Below are positions 10,759 to 21,308 of a stretch of 64,000 bases of DNA, one piece after another. The stretch covers positions 1 to 64,000 of the forward strand of contig JAFIHF010000027.1 of assembly GCA_017848855.1 (NCBI GenBank), written 5' to 3'. The DNA is from Rhodanobacter denitrificans. Its GTDB lineage: Bacteria; Pseudomonadota; Gammaproteobacteria; Xanthomonadales; Rhodanobacteraceae. The notes beneath the pieces are model-generated. The model did no database searches. It had not been told where the DNA came from and worked only from the letters and a program-made list of their open reading frames with translations. The first letter of the stretch is position 1; each line of letters opens with the position of its first letter. The position numbers and the translations under genes were made by a program.

Positions 10759-10791
10759 CCGCATGCTGCAGCGCATCGCTGCAGCATGCGG
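10759..10791 (-). terminator. Strong hairpin downstream of tex
   Basis: A 15-bp perfect stem (CCGCATGCTGCAGCG with its complement) closes a 3-base loop just past the tex stop codon. No T-run follows on the minus strand, so it may protect the 3' end or stall transcription rather than act as a classical terminator. Confidence 0.5.
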
Positions 10792-10807
10792 TGTGGGTGC
10801 CGGGACT

Positions 10808-13132
10808 TCAGCGCTTGATCGCGCGCGCCAGGGCGTCGGCGAAGGCGCTGTTGGCCGGGGCCGGCGCGGGCTTGGGCAGGCCGCCGCCGGGGCGCGGGCC
10901 GCGGCCGTCGCGCGCGCCGCGCGCATCGCCGCCCTTGTCGCGCGCCTGGCCCGGCTCGTCGTCGAGGCGCATCGACAGGCCGATGCGCTGGCGCGGCAGA
11001 TCCACCTCCATCACCTTCACCTTGACGATGTCGCCGGCCTTCACCGCATCGCGCGGATCCTTCACGAAGCTGTGCGACAGCGCGGAGACGTGCACGAGGC
11101 CGTCCTGGTGCACGCCGATGTCGACGAAGGCGCCGAACGCGGCCACGTTGGTGACGCGGCCTTCGAGGATCATGCCGGGGCGCAGGTCCTTCACGTCCTC
11201 CACGCCCTCGGCGAAGCTGGGCGCCACGAACTCGGGGCGCGGGTCGCGGCCGGGTTTCTCCAGCTCCTTGAGGATGTCGCGCACGGTGGGCAGGCCGAAC
11301 TGCTCGTCGGTGTACTGCTCGGGCTTGAGGCCGCGCAGGAAGCCGGTGTCGCCGATGATGCTTTTCACCTCGCGGCCGCACTGGGCGATGATGCGCTCCA
11401 CCACCGGATAGGCTTCCGGATGCACGGCACTGGCGTCCAGCGGGTTGTCGCCGTTGGGCACGCGCAGGAAGCCGGCGCACTGCTCGAACGCCTTGTCGCC
11501 GAGGCGCGGCACTTTCAGCAGCGCCTTGCGGTTGGCGAACGGGCCGTTCGCGTCGCGGTGCTTCACCACGTTCTCCGCCACGCTGGCGGAGAGGCCGGCC
11601 ACGCGCGAGAGCAGGGCGGCGGAGGCGGTGTTCACGTCCACGCCCACTGCGTTCACGCAGTCCTCCACGCGCGCGTCCAGCGCGCGCGCCAGCTTCACCT
11701 GGTTCACGTCGTGCTGGTACTGGCCCACGCCGATCGCCTTGGGTTCGATCTTCACCAGCTCGGCCAGCGGATCCTGCAGGCGGCGCGCGATGGAGACGGC
11801 GCCGCGCAGGCTCACGTCGAGTTCGGGGAATTCCTTCGCGGCGAGTTCCGAGGCCGAATACACCGAGGCGCCGGCTTCGCTCACCACGATCTTCGACAGC
11901 TTGTGCTCGGGATGCGTCTTGGCGAGGCCCTTGATGAGTTCGCCCGCGAGCTTGTCGGTCTCGCGCGAGGCGGTGCCGTTGCCGATCGCGATCAGGTCGA
12001 CGTGGTGCTTCATGCACAGGCGCGCCAGCGCGGCCAGCGACTCGTTCCACTGCCGGCGTGGTTCGTGCGGGTAGATGGTGTCGGTGGCGAGCAGCTTGCC
12101 GGTGGGGTCGACCACCGCCACCTTGCAGCCGGTGCGGATGCCGGGGTCGAGCCCCAGCACGGTCTTGGCGCCGGCGGGCGCGGCCAGCATCAGATCCTTG
12201 AGGTTGTCGCCGAACACGCGGATCGCCTCGTCCTCCGCGCCTTCGCGCACGCGGCCGAACAGGTCGAGCGTGAGGTGCAAGTGCAGCTTCACGCGCCAGG
12301 TGAGGCGCACGGTCTCGCGCAGCCAGGCGTCGGCGGCGCGGCCGCGGTCATGGATGCCGGCATGCGCGGCCACGCGGCCTTCGCCTTCGGCATGGCCTTG
12401 CTCGGCGTCCAGCGCGGGCTGCAGCTCGAGTTCGATGATGCCCTCGTTGCGCGCGCGCATCAGCGCCAGCAGGCGGTGCGAGGGAATCTTGCCGATCGGT
12501 TCGATGTGGTCGAAGTAGTCGCGGAATTTCGCGCCTTCGTTCTCCTTGCCCGCGACGACTTTCGCGCGGATCTGGCCCTTGTCCCACAGCCAGTCGCGCA
12601 GCTCGCCGACGAGGTGCGCGTCCTCGGCGATGGACTCCATCAGGATCGCGCGGGCGCCATCGAGCGCCGCGCGCACGTCGGCCACGCCTTTCTCCGCATC
12701 GACGAACTGCTCGGCGAAGGTTTCGGGCGCGAGCGTGGGGTCGTCGCGCAGGCCGGTGGCCAGCGGCTCCAGCCCCGCCTCGCGGGCGATCTGCGCCTTG
12801 GTGCGACGCTTGGGCTTGTATGGGAGGTACAGGTCTTCCAGCGTGGCCTTGGTTTCGGCGCCGAGGATGTCGGCCTTCAGCGCATCGGTGAGCTTGCCCT
12901 GCTCGGCGATGCTGTCGAGGATCGCCGCGCGGCGCTCCTCCAGTTCGCGCAGGTAGCGCAGGCGCTCTTCCAGCGTGCGCAACTGGGTGTCGTCCAGGCC
13001 GCCGGTGACTTCCTTGCGGTAGCGCGCGATGAACGGCACGGTGGCGCCGCCGTCGAGCAGTTCCACCGCCGCGCGCACCTGCTCGGTCTTGGCGGCGATG
13101 TCCTGGGCAATGCGTTGTTCGATGCTGAGCAT
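10808..13132 (-). CDS. tex: Tex-family RNA-binding transcription accessory protein
   Basis: The 774-aa protein matches Tex along its whole length. The N-terminal Tex domain begins [19 protein letters not shown] and contains [17 protein letters not shown] YqgF-like RNase H fold follows with [19 protein letters not shown] at about residues 320-338. Next come helix-hairpin-helix repeats, and then an S1 RNA-binding domain at about 650-725 ([20 protein letters not shown]). The C-terminal 45 residues form a glycine/arginine/proline-rich basic tail. Tex acts in the cytoplasm on transcription elongation and RNA; exact targets vary between species. Confidence 0.96.
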   Translation of the reverse strand: MLSIEQRIAQDIAAKTEQVRAAVELLDGGATVPFIARYRKEVTGGLDDTQLRTLEERLRYLRELEERRAAILDSIAEQGKLTDALKADILGAETKATLEDLYLPYKPKRRTKAQIAREAGLEPLATGLRDDPTLAPETFAEQFVDAEKGVADVRAALDGARAILMESIAEDAHLVGELRDWLWDKGQIRAKVVAGKENEGAKFRDYFDHIEPIGKIPSHRLLALMRARNEGIIELELQPALDAEQGHAEGEGRVAAHAGIHDRGRAADAWLRETVRLTWRVKLHLHLTLDLFGRVREGAEDEAIRVFGDNLKDLMLAAPAGAKTVLGLDPGIRTGCKVAVVDPTGKLLATDTIYPHEPRRQWNESLAALARLCMKHHVDLIAIGNGTASRETDKLAGELIKGLAKTHPEHKLSKIVVSEAGASVYSASELAAKEFPELDVSLRGAVSIARRLQDPLAELVKIEPKAIGVGQYQHDVNQVKLARALDARVEDCVNAVGVDVNTASAALLSRVAGLSASVAENVVKHRDANGPFANRKALLKVPRLGDKAFEQCAGFLRVPNGDNPLDASAVHPEAYPVVERIIAQCGREVKSIIGDTGFLRGLKPEQYTDEQFGLPTVRDILKELEKPGRDPRPEFVAPSFAEGVEDVKDLRPGMILEGRVTNVAAFGAFVDIGVHQDGLVHVSALSHSFVKDPRDAVKAGDIVKVKVMEVDLPRQRIGLSMRLDDEPGQARDKGGDARGARDGRGPRPGGGLPKPAPAPANSAFADALARAIKR

Positions 13133-13198
13133 GGGGCGAAGCGCGTCCTTCGTGTGAACCGGACCCGTGATGATAGCAAGCGCGTTTGTGCGGGCCGG

Positions 13199-13234
13199 AA
13201 AAGCGTGCGGCGCCGGAGTCGCCTCCGGCGCCGC
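13199..13234 (-). terminator. Probable terminator of the RDD-family gene
   Basis: A 12-bp perfect stem (GCGGCGCCGGAG with CTCCGGCGCCGC) with a 4-base loop is followed on the minus strand by ACGCTTTTCC. Confidence 0.6.
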
Positions 13235-13252
13235 TGCAGTCTCGGGTGGCGA

Positions 13253-14035
13253 TCAGGCGCTGAACGAGCCGCCGTTCGCGGTGGGCTTCGCGGCCGTGTC
13301 CCTGAACTCGCTGGCGCGGCCGTTCAGCACCAGGGTGCCGGCGATCAGGTCGTGCAGGCCCTGCTTGCGCCGGGTGAAGGCCACCATGATGAAGCCGATG
13401 CAGAGGATCATCGCGCTGATGAACTTGGCGCCGTAGCGCCCAAGTGCGCGCAGGAAGCCGATGCGCCGCCCCTGCAGGTCGGTGACCCGGATGCCCAGCG
13501 CGAGCTTGCCCACGGTGGCCTGCCAGGCGGAGCTTTCGCAGATGGCGAAGTACAGCCAGCCCACCACGGTGGTGATGAGGCTGTAGTGCGCCATCGCCGC
13601 GTAGTAGTGCTCGTAGGCTTGCATGAGGCCCACGCCGGAAAGCAGCTCCTGCTTCATCGTGGCCTGGGCGGCGGCATCCGCGGCGGAGAGCCCGAACGGC
13701 GCGCCGACCAGCTTGAACACGATGTACAGCACGATCGCGTCGAGGATGTAGGCCGCCACGCGCTTCCAGAAGCCGGCGTGATCCTCCAGCACCGCGGCGG
13801 TGGTCTGCGGCAGTGGCTGCATCGGCGCGGCAGGTGCCGAGTTGGAGTTGTCGGTGGCGGGCGCGGCGTTGCGCACTTCGTCGGGGAACAGCGCCGACAG
13901 CGGCTGCCAGTCGGCCAGTCCTTCGCGCCAGGCGAGGTCGCTTGCGCTCACCTGGCCGTTGCGCAGCCACGCACGCACATCCTCTTCCTTGTAGGGGCCG
14001 TGGCGTTCGCCGTTCCGCCCGATCCAGATTTCCAT
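13253..14035 (-). CDS. GYF_2 plus RDD domain membrane protein
   Basis: The 260-aa protein has an N-terminal GYF_2-like domain (about 1-55: IWIGRNGERHGPYKEEDVRA, then LAWREGLADWQPL), a short serine/proline linker, and a C-terminal RDD membrane domain (about 95-240). The RDD domain contains FWKRVAAYILDAIVLYIVF, with the family's Arg and Asp, and GKLALGIRVTD. Three transmembrane segments are likely. The start at 14035 is fixed by a GAGGAG site 9 bases upstream. GYF_2/RDD proteins are common and uncharacterised; some RDD proteins are proposed ion exchangers. The gene is a single unit with its own terminator. Confidence 0.82.
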   Translation of the reverse strand: MEIWIGRNGERHGPYKEEDVRAWLRNGQVSASDLAWREGLADWQPLSALFPDEVRNAAPATDNSNSAPAAPMQPLPQTTAAVLEDHAGFWKRVAAYILDAIVLYIVFKLVGAPFGLSAADAAAQATMKQELLSGVGLMQAYEHYYAAMAHYSLITTVVGWLYFAICESSAWQATVGKLALGIRVTDLQGRRIGFLRALGRYGAKFISAMILCIGFIMVAFTRRKQGLHDLIAGTLVLNGRASEFRDTAAKPTANGGSFSA

Positions 14036-14226
14036 CGTGCCCACTCCTCGTGCCGGTAATGCGGGCATCATGCCACGGGCGCATGCGGCAGCGAGCCGGG
14101 TCCGCCGGCGGATCCATCACAAACCATCAGCGAATCCGCGCGTATCCCTCGCGAATCCCTCAAGAACCTTCCGCCGCGCCGGCCTATGGTTGCGCAACGG
14201 ACGCGGGAGTCCGTCGGGAGGTTCCC

Positions 14227-14739
14227 ATGAAACACACGATCATTGCTTCAGCCTTGGTGTTGGGTCTGGTTTGCGTCAGCGGCGGCAGCATCGCCCAGGA
14301 GCAGTCGCGAACGGCCAACCTGCAGCACGTCACCGTCATCGCGGCGCCGGGCCAGTACGAGACTTATGCGACCGAGCTGAACACGGGCTTCGGTTTGAAG
14401 GTGCGCGTCGGCAACCGGCACGGGCAGTTCCTGGAGGCGCAGCGTGCGACGGCACGGCTGGAAGCGCTGCGGAAGCAAGGCATGGCGCCGGCGCCGTTCG
14501 TCAACGTGGCCATCGACAACTCGTCCGGCGAAGAACACGCCTGGGAGATTCGGTTGTCCGACCGTGCACAGCGAACGCTGGCCATCGTCGATGTGCATTG
14601 CAGGCACTTCGCCAGGAATGGCGACCAACGCTGCCTGCTGGTTCCGCGGCCTGTGGCGGGGACTTCGGAGAACCGGGGACTGGCGTCGAGGGAGCTGGGG
14701 AGCGTATCGCTGGCGCAGGTGGAGGTAGGTTCTCGTTGA
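14227..14739 (+). CDS. Small exported protein of unknown function
   Basis: The 170-aa protein begins with a cleavable signal peptide (MKHTIIASALVLGLVCVSGG, cleavage near SIAQ-EQ at about residue 24) and should be periplasmic or secreted. I do not recognise the mature domain. Two cysteines about a dozen residues apart (VHCRHFARNGDQRC) could form a disulfide. A strong GGGAGG site 6 bases before the ATG at 14227 supports the start. It is a single gene between the divergent RDD gene and the convergent mnmG. Confidence 0.75.
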   Translation: MKHTIIASALVLGLVCVSGGSIAQEQSRTANLQHVTVIAAPGQYETYATELNTGFGLKVRVGNRHGQFLEAQRATARLEALRKQGMAPAPFVNVAIDNSSGEEHAWEIRLSDRAQRTLAIVDVHCRHFARNGDQRCLLVPRPVAGTSENRGLASRELGSVSLAQVEVGSR

Positions 14740-14806
14740 GCCTGGATGCATCGGGTTGTGCCTGCATGGAGCGCTGGTTCGCTTTCTCGCGCGGCAACGA
14801 AACGAG

Positions 14807-14833
14807 GGGCTGGCGCCGCCATGGCGCCGGCCC
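14807..14833 (-). terminator. Probable terminator of mnmG
   Basis: An 11-bp stem (GGGCTGGCGCC with GGCGCCGGCCC, one G-T pair) lies just past the mnmG stop and is followed on the minus strand by CTCGTTTCGTT. Confidence 0.5.
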
Positions 14834-14842
14834 TTGCATCGT

Positions 14843-16717
<1,875 letters not shown>

Positions 16718-16776
16718 GGTTGCGAACTGGCGAAAAACGGGAGTGGCTATGGTACTGCGCGAGCCGTGGCGGGCAT

Positions 16777-16794
16777 TTGGCATGCAAACTGCTT
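16777..16794 (+). promoter_or_regulatory. Sigma54-like promoter for the candidate sRNA
   Basis: TTGG at 16777-16780 is followed, after exactly 10 bases, by GC at 16791-16792 and TTT. Compared with TGGCACGN4TTGCW there are two mismatches. The GG-N10-GC spacing is the defining sigma54 feature. It would start transcription near 16804. Confidence 0.4.
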
Positions 16795-16803
16795 TATCCG
16801 TCT

Positions 16804-16920
16804 CGCACTTTCATGGGCAGCGGCGGTGCGGGAACGCACGCCGGGATCGGGAGGACAGGGGCCTGGTCGCGTGCCGTGAAAGGAAGCAGGACGGCGCCCT
16901 TCGGGGCGCCGTCGTTTTTT
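16804..16920 (+). ncRNA. Candidate small RNA rich in GGA motifs
   Basis: No plausible gene lies on the plus strand here, yet a classical terminator (16891-16920) ends a stretch that begins at a sigma54-like promoter. The inferred RNA is about 117 nt. A hairpin at 16821-16843 (CGGCGGTGCG, loop GGAA, CGCACGCCG) exposes GGA in its loop. GGA occurs six times (16831, 16844, 16850, 16853, 16882, 16889), about three times what I would expect by chance. GGA in loops is the binding motif of CsrA/RsmA. Existence and function are inference. Confidence 0.4.
16891..16920 (+). terminator. Rho-independent terminator with TTCG tetraloop
   Basis: The stem ACGGCGCCC with GGGCGCCGT closes a TTCG loop and is followed by CGTTTTTT. 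It points away from mnmG and no protein gene precedes it on this strand. Confidence 0.85.
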
Positions 16921-16955
16921 GAGCGGTGCGGCCATCTCCGGCCCCGTTCGCTTCC

Positions 16956-17015
16956 GCGATCGTGCACGATCGCCGCCGCCGAACGCACGAAACCCCGCAC
17001 CGAGGCGGGGTTTCG
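16956..17015 (+). terminator. Palindrome and second terminator-like hairpin
   Basis: A perfect 18-bp palindrome (GCGATCGTGCACGATCGC, 16956-16973) precedes a second hairpin at 16988-17015, CGAAACCCCGC with GCGGGGTTTCG around a 6-base loop. The T-run of the second hairpin lies in its arm. Whether it stops read-through from the upstream candidate sRNA or belongs to another transcript is unclear. Confidence 0.5.
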
Positions 17016-17024
17016 TCGTTCAGA

Positions 17025-17170
17025 TCTGGCGCCCGGCGGTCTCAGGAACAGGGGGAATCCAGGATGACCGTATTGCCGGGCGCCAGAAACCGTGAAACTT
17101 GGAGGGCTTGGCCGTCCATGCCGCCAGACCGTGGGTCGATATTCACCGCACCCACGTGAACATGCGGTGA
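17025..17170 (+). other. Nested inverted repeats upstream of the 61-aa gene
   Basis: A 13-bp perfect inverted repeat (TCTGGCGCCCGGC at 17025-17037, complement at 17075-17087) encloses a 37-base loop. Further on, TCACCGCA (17143-17150) pairs with TGCGGTGA (17163-17170). The alternative CGTGGGT (17130-17136) can pair with ACCCACG (17150-17156), so the last two are mutually exclusive. They could be operators or RNA structures. No known riboswitch class is recognised. Confidence 0.4.
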
Positions 17171-17249
17171 CTGAAAGGGGACTTTTTGCCGGCCGATGGC
17201 AGTTGCTGACGCCGGGCGTCAGTTCCGGCGGCCGGACCGGACGGGTCGA

Positions 17250-17265
17250 TGTGATGCAAATCACA
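17250..17265 (+). promoter_or_regulatory. Perfect CRP/Clp-type binding site
   Basis: TGTGATGCAAATCACA is a full match to the CRP-family consensus TGTGAN6TCACA, including the inner T and A. In Xanthomonadales this box is read by the CRP-like protein Clp. It ends 2 bases before the sigma54-type promoter. Confidence 0.7.
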
Positions 17266-17267
17266 CT

Positions 17268-17285
17268 TTGGCACGGCCCATGCAT
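17268..17285 (+). promoter_or_regulatory. Sigma54-dependent promoter for the 61-aa gene
   Basis: TTGGCACGGCCCATGCAT matches the sigma54 consensus YTGGCACGRN3TTGCW with one mismatch, and the GG (17270-17271) and GC (17282-17283) are exactly 10 bases apart. The predicted start is near 17295, leaving a 25-base leader with a GGGAGAG ribosome site. Confidence 0.65.
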
Positions 17286-17319
17286 CCTCCTCGGCAAACA
17301 GGAAACCGGGAGAGACGCC

Positions 17320-17505
17320 ATGGGCATGCACATCGATTTCGAGAAGTTCTTTCCGCACCACGACCTGCTGATCGAGATCGGCCGGATCGAGATGGCGATG
17401 GAAACCCTGGAAGAGCGCAACGCGGACGAGCGCGCGATGCTGAAGCCGCGGCTGGAGTCGCGCATGGTGCGGCTGCGTACCGCGCTGCAGAGCCTGCCGG
17501 TGTGA
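17320..17505 (+). CDS. Small helical protein of unknown function, 61 aa
   Basis: The 61-aa acidic-basic protein (MGMHIDFEKFFPHHDLLIEI, then an alpha-helical Glu/Arg/Met-rich second half) is not a family I recognise. A GGGAGAG ribosome site 6 bases before the ATG, a near-perfect sigma54 promoter, a perfect CRP/Clp box and a terminator right after the stop all argue that it is real. The second half (about 25-55) is predicted to be one long amphipathic helix, suggesting a dimer or adaptor. Sigma54 control suggests nitrogen, motility or envelope-stress conditions, but nothing in the protein shows its role. Confidence 0.72.
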   Translation: MGMHIDFEKFFPHHDLLIEIGRIEMAMETLEERNADERAMLKPRLESRMVRLRTALQSLPV

Positions 17506-17551
17506 GCGCTCGGCCGAGCCGGGCCTGACGCGCAAGCCGGGCCCAGCCTGC

Positions 17552-17577
17552 GAAGCGGCGGCTTTGGCCGCCGCTTC
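17552..17577 (+). terminator. Terminator between the 61-aa gene and pepN
   Basis: An 11-bp perfect stem (GAAGCGGCGGC with GCCGCCGCTTC) with loop TTTG is followed by ACGTTTCAG. It separates convergent genes and may act in both directions. Confidence 0.65.
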
Positions 17578-17582
17578 ACGTT

Positions 17583-20234
17583 TCAGCCCTTGAGCATGTT
17601 GCCCACGATCTCGGCGAGGTTGCGCGAGAGCTTGTCGTGGGCGGCCAGCGCGGCGAGCGCGGCATGGGCCGCCTCGCGGCGCTGCGGTTCCAGCCGCTGC
17701 CAGCCGTTGAGCGCGGTGGCGAGGCGGGCGGCGATCTGCGGATTCAGCGCGTCCAGCGCCAGCAGGCGCTCGGTGTACAGCCGGTAGCCGGCGCCGTCCG
17801 GGCGGTGGAAGCCGGTGGGGTTGCCGCTGGCGTAACTGCCGAGCAGGGCGCGGGCGCGGTTCGGGTTCTTCAGGGTGAAGGCGGGGTCGGCCTCCAGCGC
17901 CTGCACGCGGGCCAGCGCGCCTTCGCCGGGCAGCTGCGCCTGCAGCGCGAACCACTTGTCCAGCGCCAGCGGATCGTCCGCGTAGCGTGCGCGGTAGTGC
18001 GCCAGCGGCTCGGCGCTGCGCGCGGCGTCGTGGCGCGCCAGCACGGCGAGCGCGCCGAGGCGGTCGGTCATGCCGGGCGCCTCGCGGTACTGCGCGGCGG
18101 CGAGCCCGCAGGCCAGCGCCGGGTCGAGCAGGGCCAGCAACTGCAGCACGCGCTGCTTCAGGCGGCGGTCGGCCTGGCTGGCGGCGTCGAGGGCGGCGGT
18201 GGTCCGTGCGGCCAGCGCGCGGTAGCGCGCCTCCAGCCGGGCGGCGCCGAGGCGCGTGGCCAGGCGCTGCTGCAACTGTTGGCGCAGCGCGTGGATGCGC
18301 GCCGGATCGACCACGGATTCGCGTTCGGCCAGCTCGATCTCGCCGGGCGGGGTGAGCAGGTCGGCAAGCAGGGCGGCATCGAGCCGCGCGTCGTCGAACA
18401 GCGCGGCCAGCACATCGCACCAGGCCGCGACGGCCTCCGGACCGGCGCCGTCGCGCAGCGCATCGCAGGCGCGCAGGGCGAGCTGCTGGCCGGCTTCCCA
18501 GCGGTTGAAGCCGTCGGGATCGTGGCCGAGCAGCAGGGCGAGTTCGGCGGGCGTGTAGCTGCATTCCAGCACCACCGGCGCGGAGAAGCCGCGCAGCAGC
18601 GAGGGCACCGGGCGCTCGGTGACATCCTTGAACACGAAGCGCTGCTCGGCGCGGTCCAGCACCACCACCAACTCGGTGTCGCCGTTGGCCGTCTGGCCGT
18701 CCGGATGCAGCGGCAGCAGCGTGCCGTCGGCGCCGAACAGCGCGAGCTTCACCGGGATCGGCAGCGGTTGCGTGTGCGCCTGCTGCGCGCTGGCCGGCGT
18801 GTGCTGCGCCAGCGTGAGTACGTACTCGCGGCGCGCGGCGTCGTAGTCGCCGTGCGCCTTGACGCGCGGCGTGCCGGCCTGGCCGTACCAGGCGAGGTAG
18901 GGCGTGAGATCCACGCGGTTGGCCTCGCCCAGCGCGGCGAGGAAATCCTCGATGGTGGCGGAGCGGCCGTCGTTGCGCGCGAAGTACAGGTCGGTGCCGC
19001 GGCGGAAGCCTTCCGCGCCCAGCTTGCCGGCCAGCATGCGCACCAGCTCGGCGCCTTTCTCGTACACGGTGGCGGTGTAGAAGTTGTTGATCTCGCGGTA
19101 CTCGGCGGGGCGCACCGGGTGCGCCAGCGGGCCGGCGTCCTCGGGGAACTGCGCGCGGCGCAGCACGGAGACGTCCTCGATGCGCTTCAGCGGCGCCGAG
19201 TTCATGTCGGCCGAGAAGCTCTGCTCGCGGAACACGGTGAAGCCTTCCTTCAGCGAGAGCTGGAACCAGTCGCGGCAGGTGACGCGGTTGCCGCTCCAGT
19301 TGTGGAAATACTCGTGCGCCACCACCGCCTCCACGCGGCGGTACTCGTCGTCGGTGGTGGTGTCGGGGTCGGCCAGCAGGCACTTCGCGTTGAAGATGTT
19401 GAGGCCCTTGTTCTCCATCGCGCCCATGTTGAAGTCGTGGGTAGCGACCACGTGGAACACGTCGAGGTCGTAGTTGCGGCCGTAGGCCTCTTCGTCCCAG
19501 CGCATCGAGCGCTCCAGCGCGTCCATCGCGTAGTGGCAGCGGCCGATCGCGTCGGCCTCGGCCCAGATCTTCAGCTGCACGGCGCGGCCGTCGGCGGTGC
19601 GGTAGTCGCGCTCGATCTTCTCCAGCCGGCCGGCGACCAGGGCGAACAGGTAGCTGGGCTTGCGGTGCGGGTCGGCGAAACGCGCCCAGTGGCGACCGCC
19701 CTCCAGCTCGCCCGCGCCATCGGGATTGCCGCCGGCCAGCAGCACCGGGAAGCGCGCGCGGTCGGCGCGCAGCGTCACGGCGAAGGTGGATTGCACATCC
19801 GGGCGGTCGGGGTAATAGGTGATGTGGCGAAAGCCCTGCGCCTCGCACTGGGTCAAGAGGAAGCCGGTGTCGCGCGGACCGGAGAGGTACAGGCCTTCCA
19901 GCGCGGTGTTGGCGGCGGGGTTCAGCCGCACGCGGGTTTCCAGCACGCTGCCGTCCTTCGCGCCGTCCACTTCGAGGCCGCCGGGAATCGCGCGCCAGGC
20001 GCTGGCGGGCAGCGCCTCGCCGTCCAGCGCGATGGCCAGCAGTTCCAGGTTTTCGCCGTCCAGCCGCAGCGGCTCGTGCTGCGCGGGGTCGCGGCTCAGG
20101 TGGAGCTTCGCGGCCACCTCGGTGCCGTCGATGCCGAGGTCGAAGACCAGTTCCGCGTGATCCACGCGCCAGGCTGGCGGGCGGTAATCGGCAAGGCGGA
20201 CGGGCAGCGCGGCGGCGTGGGCGAGATCGGACAT
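17583..20234 (-). CDS. pepN: Aminopeptidase N (M1 zinc metallopeptidase)
   Basis: The 883-aa protein removes N-terminal residues from peptides in the cytoplasm. The exopeptidase motif GAMEN is at 271-275, and the zinc site HEYFH is at 307-311 with the third ligand Glu330 in LKEGF. Length agrees with the PepN family (about 870-890). The start at 20234 (MSDLAHAAAL) leaves a 66-bp gap to the divergent epimerase gene; longer in-frame upstream sequence would run through that gene and was rejected. The C-terminal helical domain is complete, ending NMLKG. Confidence 0.95.
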   Translation of the reverse strand: MSDLAHAAALPVRLADYRPPAWRVDHAELVFDLGIDGTEVAAKLHLSRDPAQHEPLRLDGENLELLAIALDGEALPASAWRAIPGGLEVDGAKDGSVLETRVRLNPAANTALEGLYLSGPRDTGFLLTQCEAQGFRHITYYPDRPDVQSTFAVTLRADRARFPVLLAGGNPDGAGELEGGRHWARFADPHRKPSYLFALVAGRLEKIERDYRTADGRAVQLKIWAEADAIGRCHYAMDALERSMRWDEEAYGRNYDLDVFHVVATHDFNMGAMENKGLNIFNAKCLLADPDTTTDDEYRRVEAVVAHEYFHNWSGNRVTCRDWFQLSLKEGFTVFREQSFSADMNSAPLKRIEDVSVLRRAQFPEDAGPLAHPVRPAEYREINNFYTATVYEKGAELVRMLAGKLGAEGFRRGTDLYFARNDGRSATIEDFLAALGEANRVDLTPYLAWYGQAGTPRVKAHGDYDAARREYVLTLAQHTPASAQQAHTQPLPIPVKLALFGADGTLLPLHPDGQTANGDTELVVVLDRAEQRFVFKDVTERPVPSLLRGFSAPVVLECSYTPAELALLLGHDPDGFNRWEAGQQLALRACDALRDGAGPEAVAAWCDVLAALFDDARLDAALLADLLTPPGEIELAERESVVDPARIHALRQQLQQRLATRLGAARLEARYRALAARTTAALDAASQADRRLKQRVLQLLALLDPALACGLAAAQYREAPGMTDRLGALAVLARHDAARSAEPLAHYRARYADDPLALDKWFALQAQLPGEGALARVQALEADPAFTLKNPNRARALLGSYASGNPTGFHRPDGAGYRLYTERLLALDALNPQIAARLATALNGWQRLEPQRREAAHAALAALAAHDKLSRNLAEIVGNMLKG

Positions 20235-20300
20235 GGCGGTGGTGCGTAGGGACGAAGCGGCCACGGTAACATGGGGACTTTCAAGCGCAGGTAAAGCCCG

Positions 20301-21308
20301 ATGAGTGCCACCCGTTACGCCATGGCCCTGAGCAACGAGGATGGGCAGGAACTGGTGGTGCTGTACGACATCCTGGGCGGGCGGCGGCTGAAGATCGCCC
20401 GCCACGGCGCGGCGATCACCAGCTACACCGTGCGCGTGGGCGACGCGCTGCACGAACTGGCCGAGGGCTACCGCAGCGGCGCGGAGATCGCCGCGCGGCC
20501 CGGTTCGCGCTTCGCGATCATGGCGCCGTTCGCGGGCCGCATCGCCGGCGGGCGCTACACGTTCGACGGCCGCGCGCAGGACCTGCAGCCCGGCGTGGCC
20601 GACGCCCAGCGCGACGTCAAGCACGGCTTCGTGCGCGACACCGCGTTCGATGTAATCGCCAGCCGCGCCGACGACGCGCAGGCCACGATGAGCTTCGCCA
20701 CCGCCGCGATCCGTCCGCGGCCGGGCTATCCGCACGCCATCGACCTCGCCGTGCGCTACACGCTCGATGCCGGCGGCCTCACGCTGGAAGCGGTGATGCG
20801 CAACGTGGGCGAGTCCGCGGCGCCGTGCTGCTTCGGCTGGCATCCCTATTTCCGCGTGGGCGGCGACGACATCGACGGCTGGGAGCTGGCGATTCCCGCG
20901 CAGACCCTGATCCGCACCGGCGCCGACATGATTCCCCTGCCGGGCGCGGCGGCCTTCCTGCCGGTGGACGAGGCGCCCGCGCTGGATTACCGCGAGTGGT
21001 GCCCGATCGGTGAGGCGATCCTCGACCAGGGCTACACCGACCTGCAGGCCGACGCGGACGGCCGCGTGCGCACGCGTCTGCGCAACCCGGCCAACGGCCT
21101 GGGCATCGCGGTGTGGCAGGACAGCGGCGTGATGCACGTGTTCACCGGCGACACGCTGGCGCAGCGCGCGCGCACCGCGGTGGCGCTGGAGCCGATGGAA
21201 TGCATGGCCGACGCCTTCAACCGCCCCGAATGCGCCGACGCGATCCGGCTGGAGCCGGGCGCGGAACGCGTGTTCCGCTGCGGCGTGGAACTGGACGCCG
21301 CGCGATGA
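20301..21308 (+). CDS. Aldose 1-epimerase family protein
   Basis: The 335-aa protein belongs to the galactose-mutarotase superfamily that interconverts sugar anomers. Two histidines expected in the active site are in KHGFVRDTAF (His108) and FGWHPYF (His181), and the C-terminal VALEPMECMADAFN carries the candidate catalytic glutamate. There is no signal peptide, so it is cytoplasmic. Its stop overlaps the start of the next gene (ATGA, 21305-21308), implying co-translation with a PLP dehydratase. That pairing has no obvious pathway logic. The specific sugar cannot be told. Confidence 0.85.
   Translation: MSATRYAMALSNEDGQELVVLYDILGGRRLKIARHGAAITSYTVRVGDALHELAEGYRSGAEIAARPGSRFAIMAPFAGRIAGGRYTFDGRAQDLQPGVADAQRDVKHGFVRDTAFDVIASRADDAQATMSFATAAIRPRPGYPHAIDLAVRYTLDAGGLTLEAVMRNVGESAAPCCFGWHPYFRVGGDDIDGWELAIPAQTLIRTGADMIPLPGAAAFLPVDEAPALDYREWCPIGEAILDQGYTDLQADADGRVRTRLRNPANGLGIAVWQDSGVMHVFTGDTLAQRARTAVALEPMECMADAFNRPECADAIRLEPGAERVFRCGVELDAAR

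Noticed and set aside
16921..17170. A known riboswitch class
   Set aside because: The inverted repeats do not contain conserved cores of the classes I know, and the following gene has no metabolic assignment.
20235..21137. An N-terminal extension of PepN of about 300 residues on the minus strand
   Set aside because: The frame stays open opposite the epimerase gene, but the added sequence is low-complexity shadow and PepN has its normal length from 20234.
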